A DNA stretch of 64,000 nt, from positions 5,354,501-5,418,500 of the forward strand of contig NC_135559.1 of NCBI RefSeq assembly GCF_964340395.1, written 5' to 3'. The notes under the pieces were generated by a model. That model ran no database searches. It was not told where the DNA came from and saw nothing but the letters and a program-made list of their open reading frames with translations. Shown here piece after piece: positions 12,709-25,500 of the stretch; the first letter of the stretch is position 1; every line of letters starts with the position of its first letter. The stretch comes from Glandiceps talaboti. Lineage: Eukaryota; Hemichordata; Enteropneusta; Spengelidae. The position numbers and the translations under genes were made by a program.

Positions 12709-13945
12709 AAGTCAGTTATATCAGTCCCTATTCACTCTAAATTAGACTCCACAGTCACCGTTTAAATGACTCTTAGGAACTTGAGATCTGCACAGGTGTA
12801 GACCATGGGGTCACATCACATTCTGACCTTACTTACCAATTCAAATTATACTTGGTCTTTGTAGGTTTGCACAGCCTGAGGGCAAGCTCAGCTGATAGCA
12901 CAAGTACACCTAGCTGTGTGATGAAGAGCACAAGCACACCTAGCTGTGTGATGAAGTCACTCTTAATATTCTTTGCATTGATCTTCCTAAAGTGTCTAGC
13001 AAGAATGATTGATGGTACAATTAATTCCAAAAAAGTGTTTTGGGGGACTTTCATGTTTTCCTTGTAATTTCCAGTGGTCCGTAACTGGTAAATTTATGCC
13101 ATTCCTGTTTTGGTTTACATACACAGCAAAACCATCAGATTTAAAGTATTTAATAAGAATTCAACTAAGCTGGTTTCATCATTCTAAATCACTGTTGTTA
13201 TGTTCACCATTAGTCTGTACAAGGTGGGACATACTGAATGGACATTGTCTTGATGTGATACACACTGTTAGTTTGATATCTAATTGCTCCATATATATTT
13301 CACACTTTCATAAAAACAATATAATTTTATATTTATTTCTTTTTAATTTATAAAAACTATGTGATGTTGGGACGACAATCATATGTTCGAATGAGACAGA
13401 ATGAAAAATGCTAGGTATCAAACTATCCATGCTCGGTACTCGGTCATCTGTACTTTGAAATGCACATGGCGACATTTAAAAGTATTCCCCATTTTCCCCC
13501 ATGCATCATTTAATTTTGATGTGTTATATATCAATGGAAAGTACTTTTCATACTGCCACCTAACAAAAAACATATATTTGAAGACAAAAGTATATCGGGA
13601 AAAGCAGTGTCAAACTAGACAATGATTGAAAGGAATTTTTGGCACACAGTAAGTATATTTGATTGCTCGTATCTGATGACGCTTGAATCTAACAAGCTGG
13701 AAATCAGCAGATTTATACATCTCTTCTTCATGGAGATGTTTACATTCTAACAAAGTCCAAGATATGCAAGTTGTAGAGCTACAAAACTAGGCAGAAATAT
13801 ACCAATGGTAGAACCTTCCTCGCACCAAGCTCATTACTTCCGTATTATTCATTAATACTCAGAAGATCGGAAAATCTCCAACTTTGGAGATATTGTTTCC
13901 TCCATATTTAGAGTGAATAGGAACTGTATACTAGTATATGACTTT
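12709..13945. mobile_element. Candidate 1.2-kb DNA transposon remnant with imperfect terminal inverted repeats
   Basis: The left end (CCCTATTCACTCTAAAT at about 12726) is repeated in inverted orientation at the right end (ATTTAGAGTGAATAGG at about 13906). Alignment extends imperfectly outwards over roughly 40 bp (AAGTCA ... ACTT). The interior has no transposase I recognise; it contains a duplicated 27-bp unit (CACACCTAGCTGTGTGATG) at about 12900-12958. No clear target-site duplication is visible. Confidence 0.55.
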
Positions 13946-13954
13946 ACAAACCTT

Positions 13955-14201
13955 AATAGCGAACTTGCAAACCCGCCATGTTGAATGTTGCATCATGGGA
14001 AATGAGATAATAAATGCTAATCAATTAGTATTGTAAACAATATTGTTACATTGTTTGTAACCACAGATAATCAATTTATAGTCACCCTGACCTTTGTGGG
14101 AGGTTTATCGGTAGCTCCAGATTAGGTATTACAATAACCACAGATAATCCCACAGTCCTTTGCATCTACGCATGCTCAGTCTGGATTGCAAGTTCCCTAT
14201 T
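13955..14201 (+). mobile_element. MITE family A, copy 1
   Basis: A 247-bp element ending in inverted repeats AATAGCGAACTTGCAA / TTGCAAGTTCCCTATT, with one mismatch from the family TIR. It lies directly beside the right end of the 1.2-kb inverted-repeat element. It shares its whole length with copies at 17044, 31330 and 59691. Confidence 0.85.
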
Positions 14202-15898
14202 GGTGACAAGACTGACTATAGGAATTGTCATTTACTGTTAAATAAAGGAAATCAATCAAGTTTCTAATTCGTCTGCTTTTCATAATTATGTAAGTGATAT
14301 GAAAATTACTGGAAAAGTGTATGTGTATGGTTTCAAGGGGTGTAGATATAAGTTGATAGCAAGCACAAACAACCACCTCCTCTTTCCATTTTCTACATTT
14401 CCTAGATTGGTAAAATATTTAAGGACTTGGCATATGTTACTTCACATTGATTTTTCAAGTAGGATGTCCATGAAAAAATTGTTTTATAAATTAAAAATCC
14501 AAAATCAATACCCAATGACCACTCTAAATAAGGCAGAATGTTTTGATGAAATAAAGATGTGCATGTTGTATATAATATTGACGCACAGAGGATACTTCCT
14601 GCAGACCTGTTTATTTCATGTGACAGAAACTTTCACAAAACAAATTATAACAAGCAAAATTGTAAGTTTTTGACATATCGTAATTCTACCAAAAAGTTTG
14701 AAGGAAAACTTTTACATAGCTGGCACTGTCATAAATGCCTTAATAATGTTTTTAAAACTTAGAAAACTTTGTTTCACATTTGTAAGACGAATTTTTAGTA
14801 AGATAAAGAGCAAAATGAATAATTTGCATAACTGGTATTATTTATTTCTGCTTTACTTGTTCTTTTTGGAGTTTAAGTAGCAAAGATTTGTTTAAAACAG
14901 GTAATAATGTACTTATAAACAAAAAAATATACAAATGAAACCACAAAAAAGGCAAGCGCTTACAAATTAAACACTAGTCTATCTGCTAGACCTCAAATGT
15001 TCTTCCGATACAATACGACACACGACTGAACATCACTATCGAGGATGGAACATGTTCGGGCAAGACCTCACTGTGAACTTTGTTCGCTTATAGCATCGAA
15101 AGAAAGCCTGAACGTCTAGCAGCAAGACTAATGAAGCAGCAGCTGAAAGGTCCACTGAATGTTGTCTGCCCTAAAAAAGCTGAATTCCCTTCTATACGTT
15201 GAAAATATGCACAAAAACGAGAATATTTTTTAACCAGATTTTAATTACTCTCGTTACATTTGTGGCAGTGCCAACTACATTTTAATTTCCCTTTAATACT
15301 GGCATGTACAATCTAGAACAAAGTAGAATTTCTTGCAAAAATCAGAAGTTTGGTATGATTGTTAACAGCAAACTGAAATAACACCTTAACTGAATTTCAT
15401 GTTGATATTATTTTTTTCTGTAAAATACAGGTATTTTTATCTATCATTCTTGTTGCTTTTGGCAACTCATATGAAAATAATGATGTAATGAACTGTGATC
15501 CACTATAAAGTAAGAGAAAATTTTACATGTCCCTTTTCAAGAGATAGAGAAAAAAAGATATGAAAATAGATATGCTGGTTTGATTTGCCAATGATAAAGT
15601 CTTTGTTAGAATCAAGATCTTTGTTTAACATAGAGTTCACCCAACTATGCTCTATCACAGGAAATCTTAATATATCCATATAATTCTTTTTTTCTACTCA
15701 TAGTTTGAAATCAATCCTCGCTGGCAGTAATTCAAGTTCATAAATGTTTTCACTTCATATACAACACTATGCAAAGCAGCTGGTTCTGATATCCTATTGT
15801 CCTATATGACCTGTACTATTCTATTTTTTTAAAGGGGAGATCAACACACCTCGGTCAATAGAGAAATACAATGCGTAACAGATTAGGCCAAAAAAATG

Positions 15899-16238
15899 AA
15901 TAATTTCTGGTCAGCGCACGCATCACTTAAATACACCCCCATGTCGGCCTTTTTTTTTTTTTTACATGTTTGTCCAGCCCATGCACTCTGCAGATTTGTG
16001 GGGAAACACAAAAATAACCCTCCCTACTTCAGTGAAGACAACTGCAGAACCAATAATGAACAAGCAAATGACATCTGCCCCCACATACACACTTGCTCTA
16101 AAGTACTAAATTAAACGAACAGCAACTGCCATAAATAGTAGATTGATTGATTGATTTGTTGAGAATTATAAAAAAAGAAAAAGAAAAAAAAAGTGTCGTC
16201 GCACCATTGTAGGCAACTGTCCTGACAAGAAACAATTC
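15899..16238 (+). mobile_element. MITE family B, copy 1
   Basis: About 340 bp, bounded by AATTTCTGGTCAG on the left and CTGACAAGAAACAATT on the right. It aligns over its full length to the reverse complement of 32615-32935. Shared internal landmarks include GTTTGTCCAGCCCATGCA, GACATCTGCCCCCACATA and AACTGCCATAAATAGTA. Confidence 0.8.
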
Positions 16239-16518
16239 TTTTTTTTCTTCTTGGCCTTAGAAGATGATGATCTAAGAACCTTGATATATGTCCATCAATG
16301 TGACAGCATTGTAAACACGAAGGATGACAGTTTGCGATGCTAGAATGTCCATATCCATATCCTTGGCATTGTGACTGTGCTAGCTCTTGTAGTTGCCCAT
16401 ATATGTGTCGGCTAAATAAACAACGTGGCCTCCCCTCTACAAATTTAGAACAGTCCAGGTAATACAGGATAGATTGAGATGGAAACTAGGAAAGGTTACT
16501 ACATATTTATATATATGC

Positions 16519-19500
16519 CTAAGAGGTGACAGACACTTCAAGAGGGGTTGATTTGGTCAAAGTGACTGGTTCTGTTGGTGACTTATTGTCACCACTAGTA
16601 GTGTTACTGTTAGTATCTTTGACAATGGGTTTCTGTCCTTTGAATAACTGGATACTCAAACGATACAGTTCTGGGTCCATATCTGCTGCAGTATAGGCAC
16701 TTGTATCAGTTTCCTACAAGTAAAGTATACAACATTATTAAATTCAGGTTTTACACAAGGTATCCTTATAGAGACTTACAAACTTGATATCTATGCATAA
16801 TGTATGAAAATGTACACCTATGATATCCTACTTTTACAACATACACTATATCTCCATTGGCTTTCAGTGACAGGAGATCATTAAATAATCTCGCTACTAA
16901 ATAACTTGGTTATAAACTAATATTGTAGTGAACAACCCTACATGATCTTTGTTTTCAAGTCATCCAACAACACTCAAGGTTCTCAGAACACGACTCAAAC
17001 ATGTAGTTCGCTCTTTCATCTATGCAACCAATTCTTTGGAACCAATAGGGAACTTGCAATCCAGACTGAGCATGCTCAGACGCAAAGGACTAAGGGATTA
17101 TCTGAGGTTATCGTAATACCTAATCTGGAGCTACCGATAAAATAAACCTCCCACAATGGTCAGGGTAACTATAAATTGATTATTTGTGGTTACAAACAAT
17201 GTATCAACACTGTTTACAATACTAATTGATGAGTATTTATTATCACATTTCCCATGATGCAACATTCAATATGGCGGGTTTGCAAGTTCCCTATTGCCCA
17301 CCGCTCTCCACTTTGCACCTTTGAGACTTTTAAGTCAAGACTTAAGACATACCTTTTTGAGAGAGCTTATTTGTGACGGTATACAGTAAAGCATCAGTGA
17401 GCATCATCACTTGATGGATACCACACGCTACATAAATCTCTTTATCATATCATGTTATCATATACATGTATATAGACTTTGTTACTAAAACAACATTGTT
17501 GTAAATAAATACATGTTTGACTAATTTCAGTAACACTGAAAACAGTAAAAAAAAAAATTTAGACTATGAGTGTAAAGTGCTTACCTTTTCAGTTTTTCTG
17601 AGTTGTTTTCTGATAGCCATATCTCTTCTGGCACAGAGAGCTCGTCTACAAGGACCTATGTCTGTGAACAGTCTTGCTCTTTGTTTCTGTCTCTTCAATG
17701 AGGCCGCATTAAAAGCACCAAGATCACTGTCAAATAGTTTTAACTTGGGACCATGCCAATCTGAACACAAGATAACAAGGAAGTTATAATAGTGCTTAAG
17801 TTGGTGTTTTGGTGAAACATCTCGTAAGTCTAAACGTTCATACAACCATGCAGAAACCAATAAGGAACTGCATATTCCACATGTCATGATCACTATTTCT
17901 AGATGCAAACATGCAAGCGTCAATGTTGTTACATCTACATTTGATGTCCACATGCTGGCACTTTAGTTCATTTCATTTTGTAGCAAAAAAACTATTCATT
18001 CACCATACTATCTTTCCAGCGTAGCAAGATCAGTTTCTTATCACTTTGTGTGTAGAACAAGAGCTGGTGAACTACTATGACCTTTGAACTGAGAAATGAA
18101 ATGAATACACTACACTACATACCCTCTTCTAGAGCTTTTTGGCAGACATCGGTGATCTGAGCCATCAAGTTTGATCCGGCTAACACCTTGGAAACTCCAA
18201 TTGTGGCAAGGACGTTGCCAGGTGAGAATTTCTTCAAAGCTGTGATTGGCTGTTCCTCTCTCTGCTGTACTTGGGTGTCCTTCATGAGACTGGCAAAGTC
18301 AACATCCAGCACATCCAGTCTCTCTGAATAGAGTATGTATGGAGAAATTTATGACATAGCAATCCATTTGTTAAAAAAAAGTAGATGTGGTCAAGTAGTA
18401 ATCATCACAAAGGACTCCAGAATATGTAAATTGGTCTTTCGATATCGGTGGTAAATAGATAAAATCTACCAAAGCTCCCCAGTCACTTTACCAAAGTTCC
18501 CAAAATACTATGATCCAATATATGGGAAACTTTTCCAGTTTTATCAGATTTCCCCCTCCTGGACTGGGGTTCCCCAACCTCAGCAAACATAATGCAAATA
18601 GACACAACTTCTCAAACGTACATAAATAAAGAAGATGCGACTCTGAGCGAGATTTTACTATGGGCGAGTACCAGGATGCAATCTACATGGATCAAAATGT
18701 TTTGATTTTCACTGGCGACTGGCGACTGAAAGGAGTGTGCTATGGTTTAAGATATTTTCCCGCTATTAATAATATTATATAATATGCCCCATAATCTGGT
18801 CTTCGAGGAGTCAGGAGCGACATCACATCTTACGTAATACTGCATATACACTATGATAATGTACTATCATTTCATTGTACAATTTATTTTAATTTACAAG
18901 TTTTTGACATCTACATACCCACAGGTGTCTCCTCAGGCTGTTCTTCTTGTTTTTCTTCCTCCATCTGGGAATCTTCTTCTATCATAGCTTCAAGTTCATC
19001 TTCACTGATAGCTTCATATGCATCCTCATAGGTGACAACAGTGTCTACTGGTCCATTCCCTTGATCGTTTTCACTTGCTGCATCTCCAATGGTACTTATT
19101 GGCATAGCAATGTTTTCAATTGGTTTGGAGTCTTCTATTTCAGGCTCCTTTGATGGTTCAACTTTCTCTTCAATATTCTCCTGTATCGGAACCTCAACTT
19201 CTGCCGGAACTTGTTCCTTTTCCTCTGACCTGCTTCTTGTCCTTGCCCTTTCTTTTCCCATCTCTCTAGCCCTTTCTCTATCTAAAGGTCTATCCTCATC
19301 TTTATTCCTGTCGGCTACAAACTCCTCTTCTTGTCTGTACCTACTGCTTTCTCTCTCATTCTCTTTGTGAGTTCTGCCTTCTCTTTTCCTGTAATCTGAA
19401 CCTGATGAGCTATGTCTACTTGAAGTACTTCCAATGCTGGGACTACGCCTTCTGTGAGGAGGAATTCTTTCATCCTCATCCTCGGCAACTCGTCTTGTAT

Positions 19501-22500
19501 TTCGCTCCCCCTCCCCTCTTATCTCTAATCTTTCATCTCTACCTCTTCTGTCACGACTTCTGTCTCTTTCTCTCATTCCTCTATCTAAATCCCTGACCCT
19601 CTCTAACTCTCTGTCATCTTCCCTACTATATCTGTCTCGACTGTCTGATCTTGCAGACTCTCTGTAGGTCTGTCTGCTAATTTCTTGTCTCTGTCGACCA
19701 TTGTCTTGCTTTCTGTATTCATCATCGGCCTTTGTTTCTATGACTATGTCCTGATCTGCACTATTACTATTACTACTGCTTCTGCTTTTGATTTGAGGTT
19801 CTGATAAAGAATCAACACTAACGTCTGACCAGTCACTGAAAACTTCCTCATTTTGTGGGAAGCTCTCTTCAATGACCTCTTTAGGCTTTCTATGCATCTC
19901 CTTGTCCTCTCTTTCTTCGTGTTCTTTCCTTGTATGTTGAGGAGGAGGAGGAGGAGGAGGAGGAGGAGGGGGAGAAGGTGATCTCTCCCTCACTCTCTCA
20001 GCTCTGGAAGGTCTGTATGTGTCTCTGATTTGTGGACTATCCCTCCTCTCAATTGGACGTTTTCTTTTCCGAATGGGCGAATCACTACCTGATTGGTCAT
20101 CAACATCAGAATATGAACGTTTATGGGTTATTGGCGGCCTGTCCCTTGCAAATTTATCTGGTCTTGTGTCTCTGTCCATGTCATATTTACTGATTGGATC
20201 ACGTGATCTAACACCTCCGCGATCTTCATTTCTGTCTGGATAGTCCCTATACCCTGCCACTCTTTCAATCCTACTTCTCATATTCCTGTCTGGGTCAACA
20301 AACTTTCCACGTCTCCCAGTATATCTTCCATCGCTAGGTTCATCTCTTGAGCGGCTGCGATCTGGTGGGTATCTCACATCATGACTTGGCTCAGACCTCT
20401 TTAACTTGCTAGGGGGTGTTGGACTGCGTCTTTCCATTCGTGGGATAATTTTACTGGCAAGTTTGGGTTCTCTGCGATCTCCTTCATGGCTGCTTGTGCT
20501 ATGACTGGTTGGGGAGTCACGGTAACTGCGATAATTTCCAGGTGAATTCCTGTCTTCTTTAAACTTGCGTCTGGAACAAACAGGGCATAATATACAGGTA
20601 AAAATAGCGCCAATGGTATTGTAGCACAACATATCCATGCTCTACTGACAGGACAACATAGACACAAAACTATAGTACTGGTAATCAAAGCATAGACACA
20701 AAAACATAATAAAAACAAGATATTAATTAAATACTAACATATTGTACCTGGCTGATTCACTACTACGTTCTGGTGGTCTATCATATCTCTGTAAGTCTCT
20801 TTTTTCTTCTTGTCTCCTTTCCCATTCATCTTTCCTTGACTCTCTTTCTCTACGGGATGAAAAGTCATCTTTTCCGATACCTCTTTTCTCAAACCTGTCC
20901 ATGTCTTTACTATCTTGGTAATGTTTACCATAGTCCCTGCTGTCATCTCTTTGCCGTCTTTCTCTGGAACTTGGTCTACTATCAACTTTCTTCTTTACTT
21001 TTTCTACAGAGTGAAACCACATCAAATAAATGGTTGGAATTTTTTTTTTTTTATTTAATTTTTTTTTTTTTTTTGCTTGAAACTGTTCCCACTGATTCTT
21101 TTTTATACAGATGCTTACACATACATAATTCTACATAAATCTAATCAGGTTTTGGACAATGCATAGACTGTGAGTCATTACTCCAGGAGTCCTCAAAATT
21201 TGCATTTGTCTAGTGAGTGATTTACAATGTTTGTAATCAAAGGAACTGAAAGCATTTATCTGTTTTCATTTTAATTGCACTAGCCAGGTTGGGTTAAATT
21301 TTTCAGGGTCTGAGCCTTCATTTTTGAAGTTGATCAATATTTTGAAAGTAGAAGAAGATATCTTGGAAGGTATCAAATCAATTACCAGAAGGATAGGGTG
21401 AACGTCGTCTTTCAAATCTATCAGGAGATCGTCTTTCCAGGGAATGTCTCTTTGGTGAGATGGATCGTTTCTTTATGGGAGGTGTTCGTCCTCTAGGTGA
21501 AATTGATCTTCTCTTTGGTGAATACGATCTATGTAGTGGTGGGGGTGAAGGTGACGGACTACGCACTTTATGTTTTTTCACTGGTGGTGGCGATGGTGAC
21601 CGCATTTTCTTGCGAGACATGCGAGGTGGTGGCTCTCTGGGTATGGGAATATCCCTGGTCATAAGAGAAAAGAATTTATGAAGGATATGTAATCCTACAA
21701 TGTGGGGAAGTCTTTGATTCATATGTGTATGATATGTTTTCAATCAAAATGCATGTGTCACACTAAAAATCATTTCTGTTCAAGAGCATTTTGAAAAACA
21801 ATGCTATTAAATCTTACAACACATCGTGATTTCTATCAGCATCCCTTACAAATTTTAACTGATGGTAGAATGTCGTATTTTTTGTATTTATCCACCTACT
21901 TGTGTTTAGACTTTTTCTCTGGTTTATCTTCAAAATGTGATTTCTTTTTCTTCTTTGTCTTCACATGGGTTATATCCATTTCAGGTTCGTCTGGAGGTGG
22001 AGGACTCGGTGTATGAGGACCTTTACGCATGGGGGATTTGCGTGACTTCCGAGAACGTGGAGGTGAATATTCCTGAGCAGGGCTTGGAGTCCGTGGTCCT
22101 TTTCTTGAGAATGGCTCTGGAGTTGGAGTCTTTGGACCCTTCCTGTCCCTAGGTACACAAGTATATTTTATGTAAACTATGGTACAACCTAAGTTTAGAA
22201 GTTATTTGACTCAAGGGAAAATATTTTCGTAACACCAAAACTAAACTAAATTGACCAGTCAAAGTGTAAATTCATAAAGGTTTCAGCAACCAAACTAAAG
22301 AGTCCACTCAGCATGGCAAGAATGTTATATTCAAATAACGAAGGACATGTCTGAATGAGAAGACACTTCACTTTGTACCTTGGTGATTCTGGAGGAGTCC
22401 TAGGTCCCTTACGCTTCTCACGAGATTTGCGTCGTTTCTTCGGTGGGGTTGTGCGTGGCAGATTTGGTGAAGGGATTTCTTTCCGTAGTTTAGAAGGGGG

Positions 22501-25500
22501 CGTTGAATCTTCTGATGACACCTTGTAGATAATGTAACAAAAGAAACTAGTAATCAAAATTGTTTATTTCCAATTTTTGAGAAACCCTATACAATGGTCA
22601 CAAATATTAATATTAACAATGTCAGTTTTCATTATAGCACGGTTCCACCAGTGTGTGAAAAGTGCTTTAAGGCCCTAGCACAGACCAATAGTGACACAAC
22701 AGCCTTTAAAACTTCCTCCACTACCTTGGGAACATACACTGCAGAGCAAGAGCAGTTTCTGTAAGCACATACATTAACTTTAAAGCATTCACATAGCCAC
22801 CTCTATCCTACTACATGTAGGTCCTTAATTACACAGCTGGGTTGTTACAGGTGCACAAATACTGCCCAGGGGCTATAGCCATTCAGAAAAACCTGGCAGC
22901 AGCAAGGATGAGCAGCAACCTGCAGATTGTAAGCCAGCCAATCTCCAATTTCAAACATTTGTGAGTTTTGACACACTGGAATTTGAAATTAAAACTTTTT
23001 TAATTTTTTTATTATCCATTATCAATATTAAAATAAGATAACTACCAAGAGTATTTGACCATTATGCGTCTTCAGGTCAAGTCCATGTAAAAGACAGTGG
23101 CCATGGCAGGTTTGGGTTAAATCAGATTTTAATGTGATTTTTTAGCTTTATGTAGCATATTGAGATTCTTAATTGAATACCATTATATAAGAATAGTACA
23201 TTGGATTTATTCAAATTTACCTGTTTTTCAATTATCACGTTTTCTTTTTCCTTTTCTCTCTTCTCTTTTTCAATTTCCAGTTCCAGCTCCCTTTGTAATT
23301 GTTGTCGTCTCATCTCTAGGGTTAATTCCCTTTCAAAATCCAACAAACTCTCATTACCATCCTCCCATTCCTCTGGAAGACACAAACGTTTACCAATATC
23401 GGTTCAAAAAAAATAAACGACAAAGTTGGGATGGAGATGGGGGTAGGGGTACGAACTCTTGGTACAGCCTAGACTAATCCTTGTTCAAGGGCCCTGGTTT
23501 CACCACAGACAAGGAAGAACACATCAGCAATGGACCCTCTCCCATTGTCTGAATGGTAGTCTCCAGTAAACACTACCGGTACTCATTGTCATGGAAATAA
23601 CTTTTATACCATTCAACTTTCCTTGTCTGTGATTTCACAAAAAAAACCTTAGACACAGATAGATGTAGTCTATAGTTTGTGGATTCCTCCCATTCCCACA
23701 AAGTGTGGTATAATTACTACAGTTCTTTATTCACGACAAGAATTACTGTAGATGGAGTATTTACATCACTTTACAGTAATTACACGAATACCCAATGGCT
23801 TTTCATTCTATCATTTCCCCACCTACTTTTGGTAACTCCACTGGGTTACCTGGGTTATCCTGACTTCTAAAAGGGTTACATGGATGACTTACATGTAGTA
23901 ACATAACTGTTTTCATTCTAACATTTCCCCACCTGCTTCCAGTAATTCCACTGGGTTACCTGGGTTATCCTGACTTCTAAAAGGGTTACATGGATGACTT
24001 ACATGTAGTAACATAACTGTTTTCATTCTAACATTTCCCCACCTGCTTCCGGTAACTCCACTGGGTTATCCCAGTCTAATAGAGTGTCTTCTCTATCACT
24101 ATCAGGTGATCGTTCCCTAGCTAGAACCACCGGACTGATTTCACGTCTTTTTCCCTTCACTGGTTCATCCTCACCTTTATCTCGGTGACTACTTCTCTGA
24201 CGCGACCTCTCCCTCTGCAAAGTAGAAAATTTGATTACACTTGACATTCGTTTTTTTCCCAATGGCTCTGTGATAGGAAATGTTGACAAAGCAATGAGGT
24301 CAGTCTGATGGTAACCACGACAATGGCAGACCAAGTATATGGAAGCTAACTTGAATGGAGACAAACACTAAAAACAATTATTCTGGCATACTGACAAGGT
24401 ATCATTGCATCAATCAGGGGTGAACAAATCATTTTGTGAACTGGTGGTCCCCGGACCAATGCCTCAAAAAATCCAGTGGTCCTGCTGAAAGAATTAGTGG
24501 TCCCAGGTCCCGCTAATGTGAAACATTAAATCTTGCCTATGAATCTGTATATTCAGAGGACTTTTTAACATAGTTATTAACAGTAAGGACCAGGTACTGG
24601 TCCAACGTACCAGACAAGGTAAAATTTGTGTGGTCCGCCCAAAAAAAACGCTAGTCCTGGACCAAGGACCAGTGGATTTGTTCAACCCTGTATCAATGGA
24701 TGTCAACGTGATTACACCCACAATAGGGTGGTGTTTTCTGATAGCCAGTTTTTTCTCAGGTGGCCACACATACAAATTACAACCACATTCAATGTTTACA
24801 CTACTTATATAATTTACAAGGTGATTACATGTATTTATGCATGCATATTAATATAACCAAGGCACCGTTATCACCCAATTGTGTAATATATCACGCCATA
24901 TGCAACAATCATAGTTTAAGTTTATGTTGATCTTAATTTGCTTAATTTCCATAGTAACCTAATATGATTTATTTGTTTAGAAAAAGTTTCAAGAAATCTT
25001 AGAGTCATGCGGATGACCACTTCCCCTTCCATCATCTACCTCTGTGCTAGTACATGCATCATTTCATAAATGACATTTTGACTGAATATCATTGAAGCTG
25101 CTGACAAATCAAAGGCAACGACTGAGAATGGCTTGTCGAAAATGCCAACCATAGGATACGATGATGGATGTATGGATGTTACCCTTCCCCATAGGATAAT
25201 GTGTGATCTTTTAAACCAGTGACATGAATATTAATGATCAACACAGAAGTAGCTTTCAAAATATGATCTCTAGTCTGGGGTTTCACTAAATGGGATAACA
25301 TAAAATGTTTAATGCAGTTTTGGAATTTTCACATTAGAACAGTTTTCCAAGGTAAAATGAATGTAGCATTGTGGATGTTGAAGACAATTTTTCCATCAGA
25401 TTTATAGGGGCCTTTTTAAAGAAAAATGGGCTTATCCCACGATGCCGCACTCTAGAATGAATATTGTGTTTTAACCCTTTCATGACTAGAGATGAGTTTT

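Larger units (their letters stand above)
10527..16518. other. Intergenic region between convergent ZNFX1 and ZC3H13
   Basis: Contains both 3' UTRs, a (CA)n tract, a 1.2-kb inverted-repeat element and two MITEs (listed separately). The frames of 60-124 codons at 13009-14880 are AT-rich, have no recognisable domain and I do not call them genes. Nothing else is seen in 14300-15890. Confidence 0.55.
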
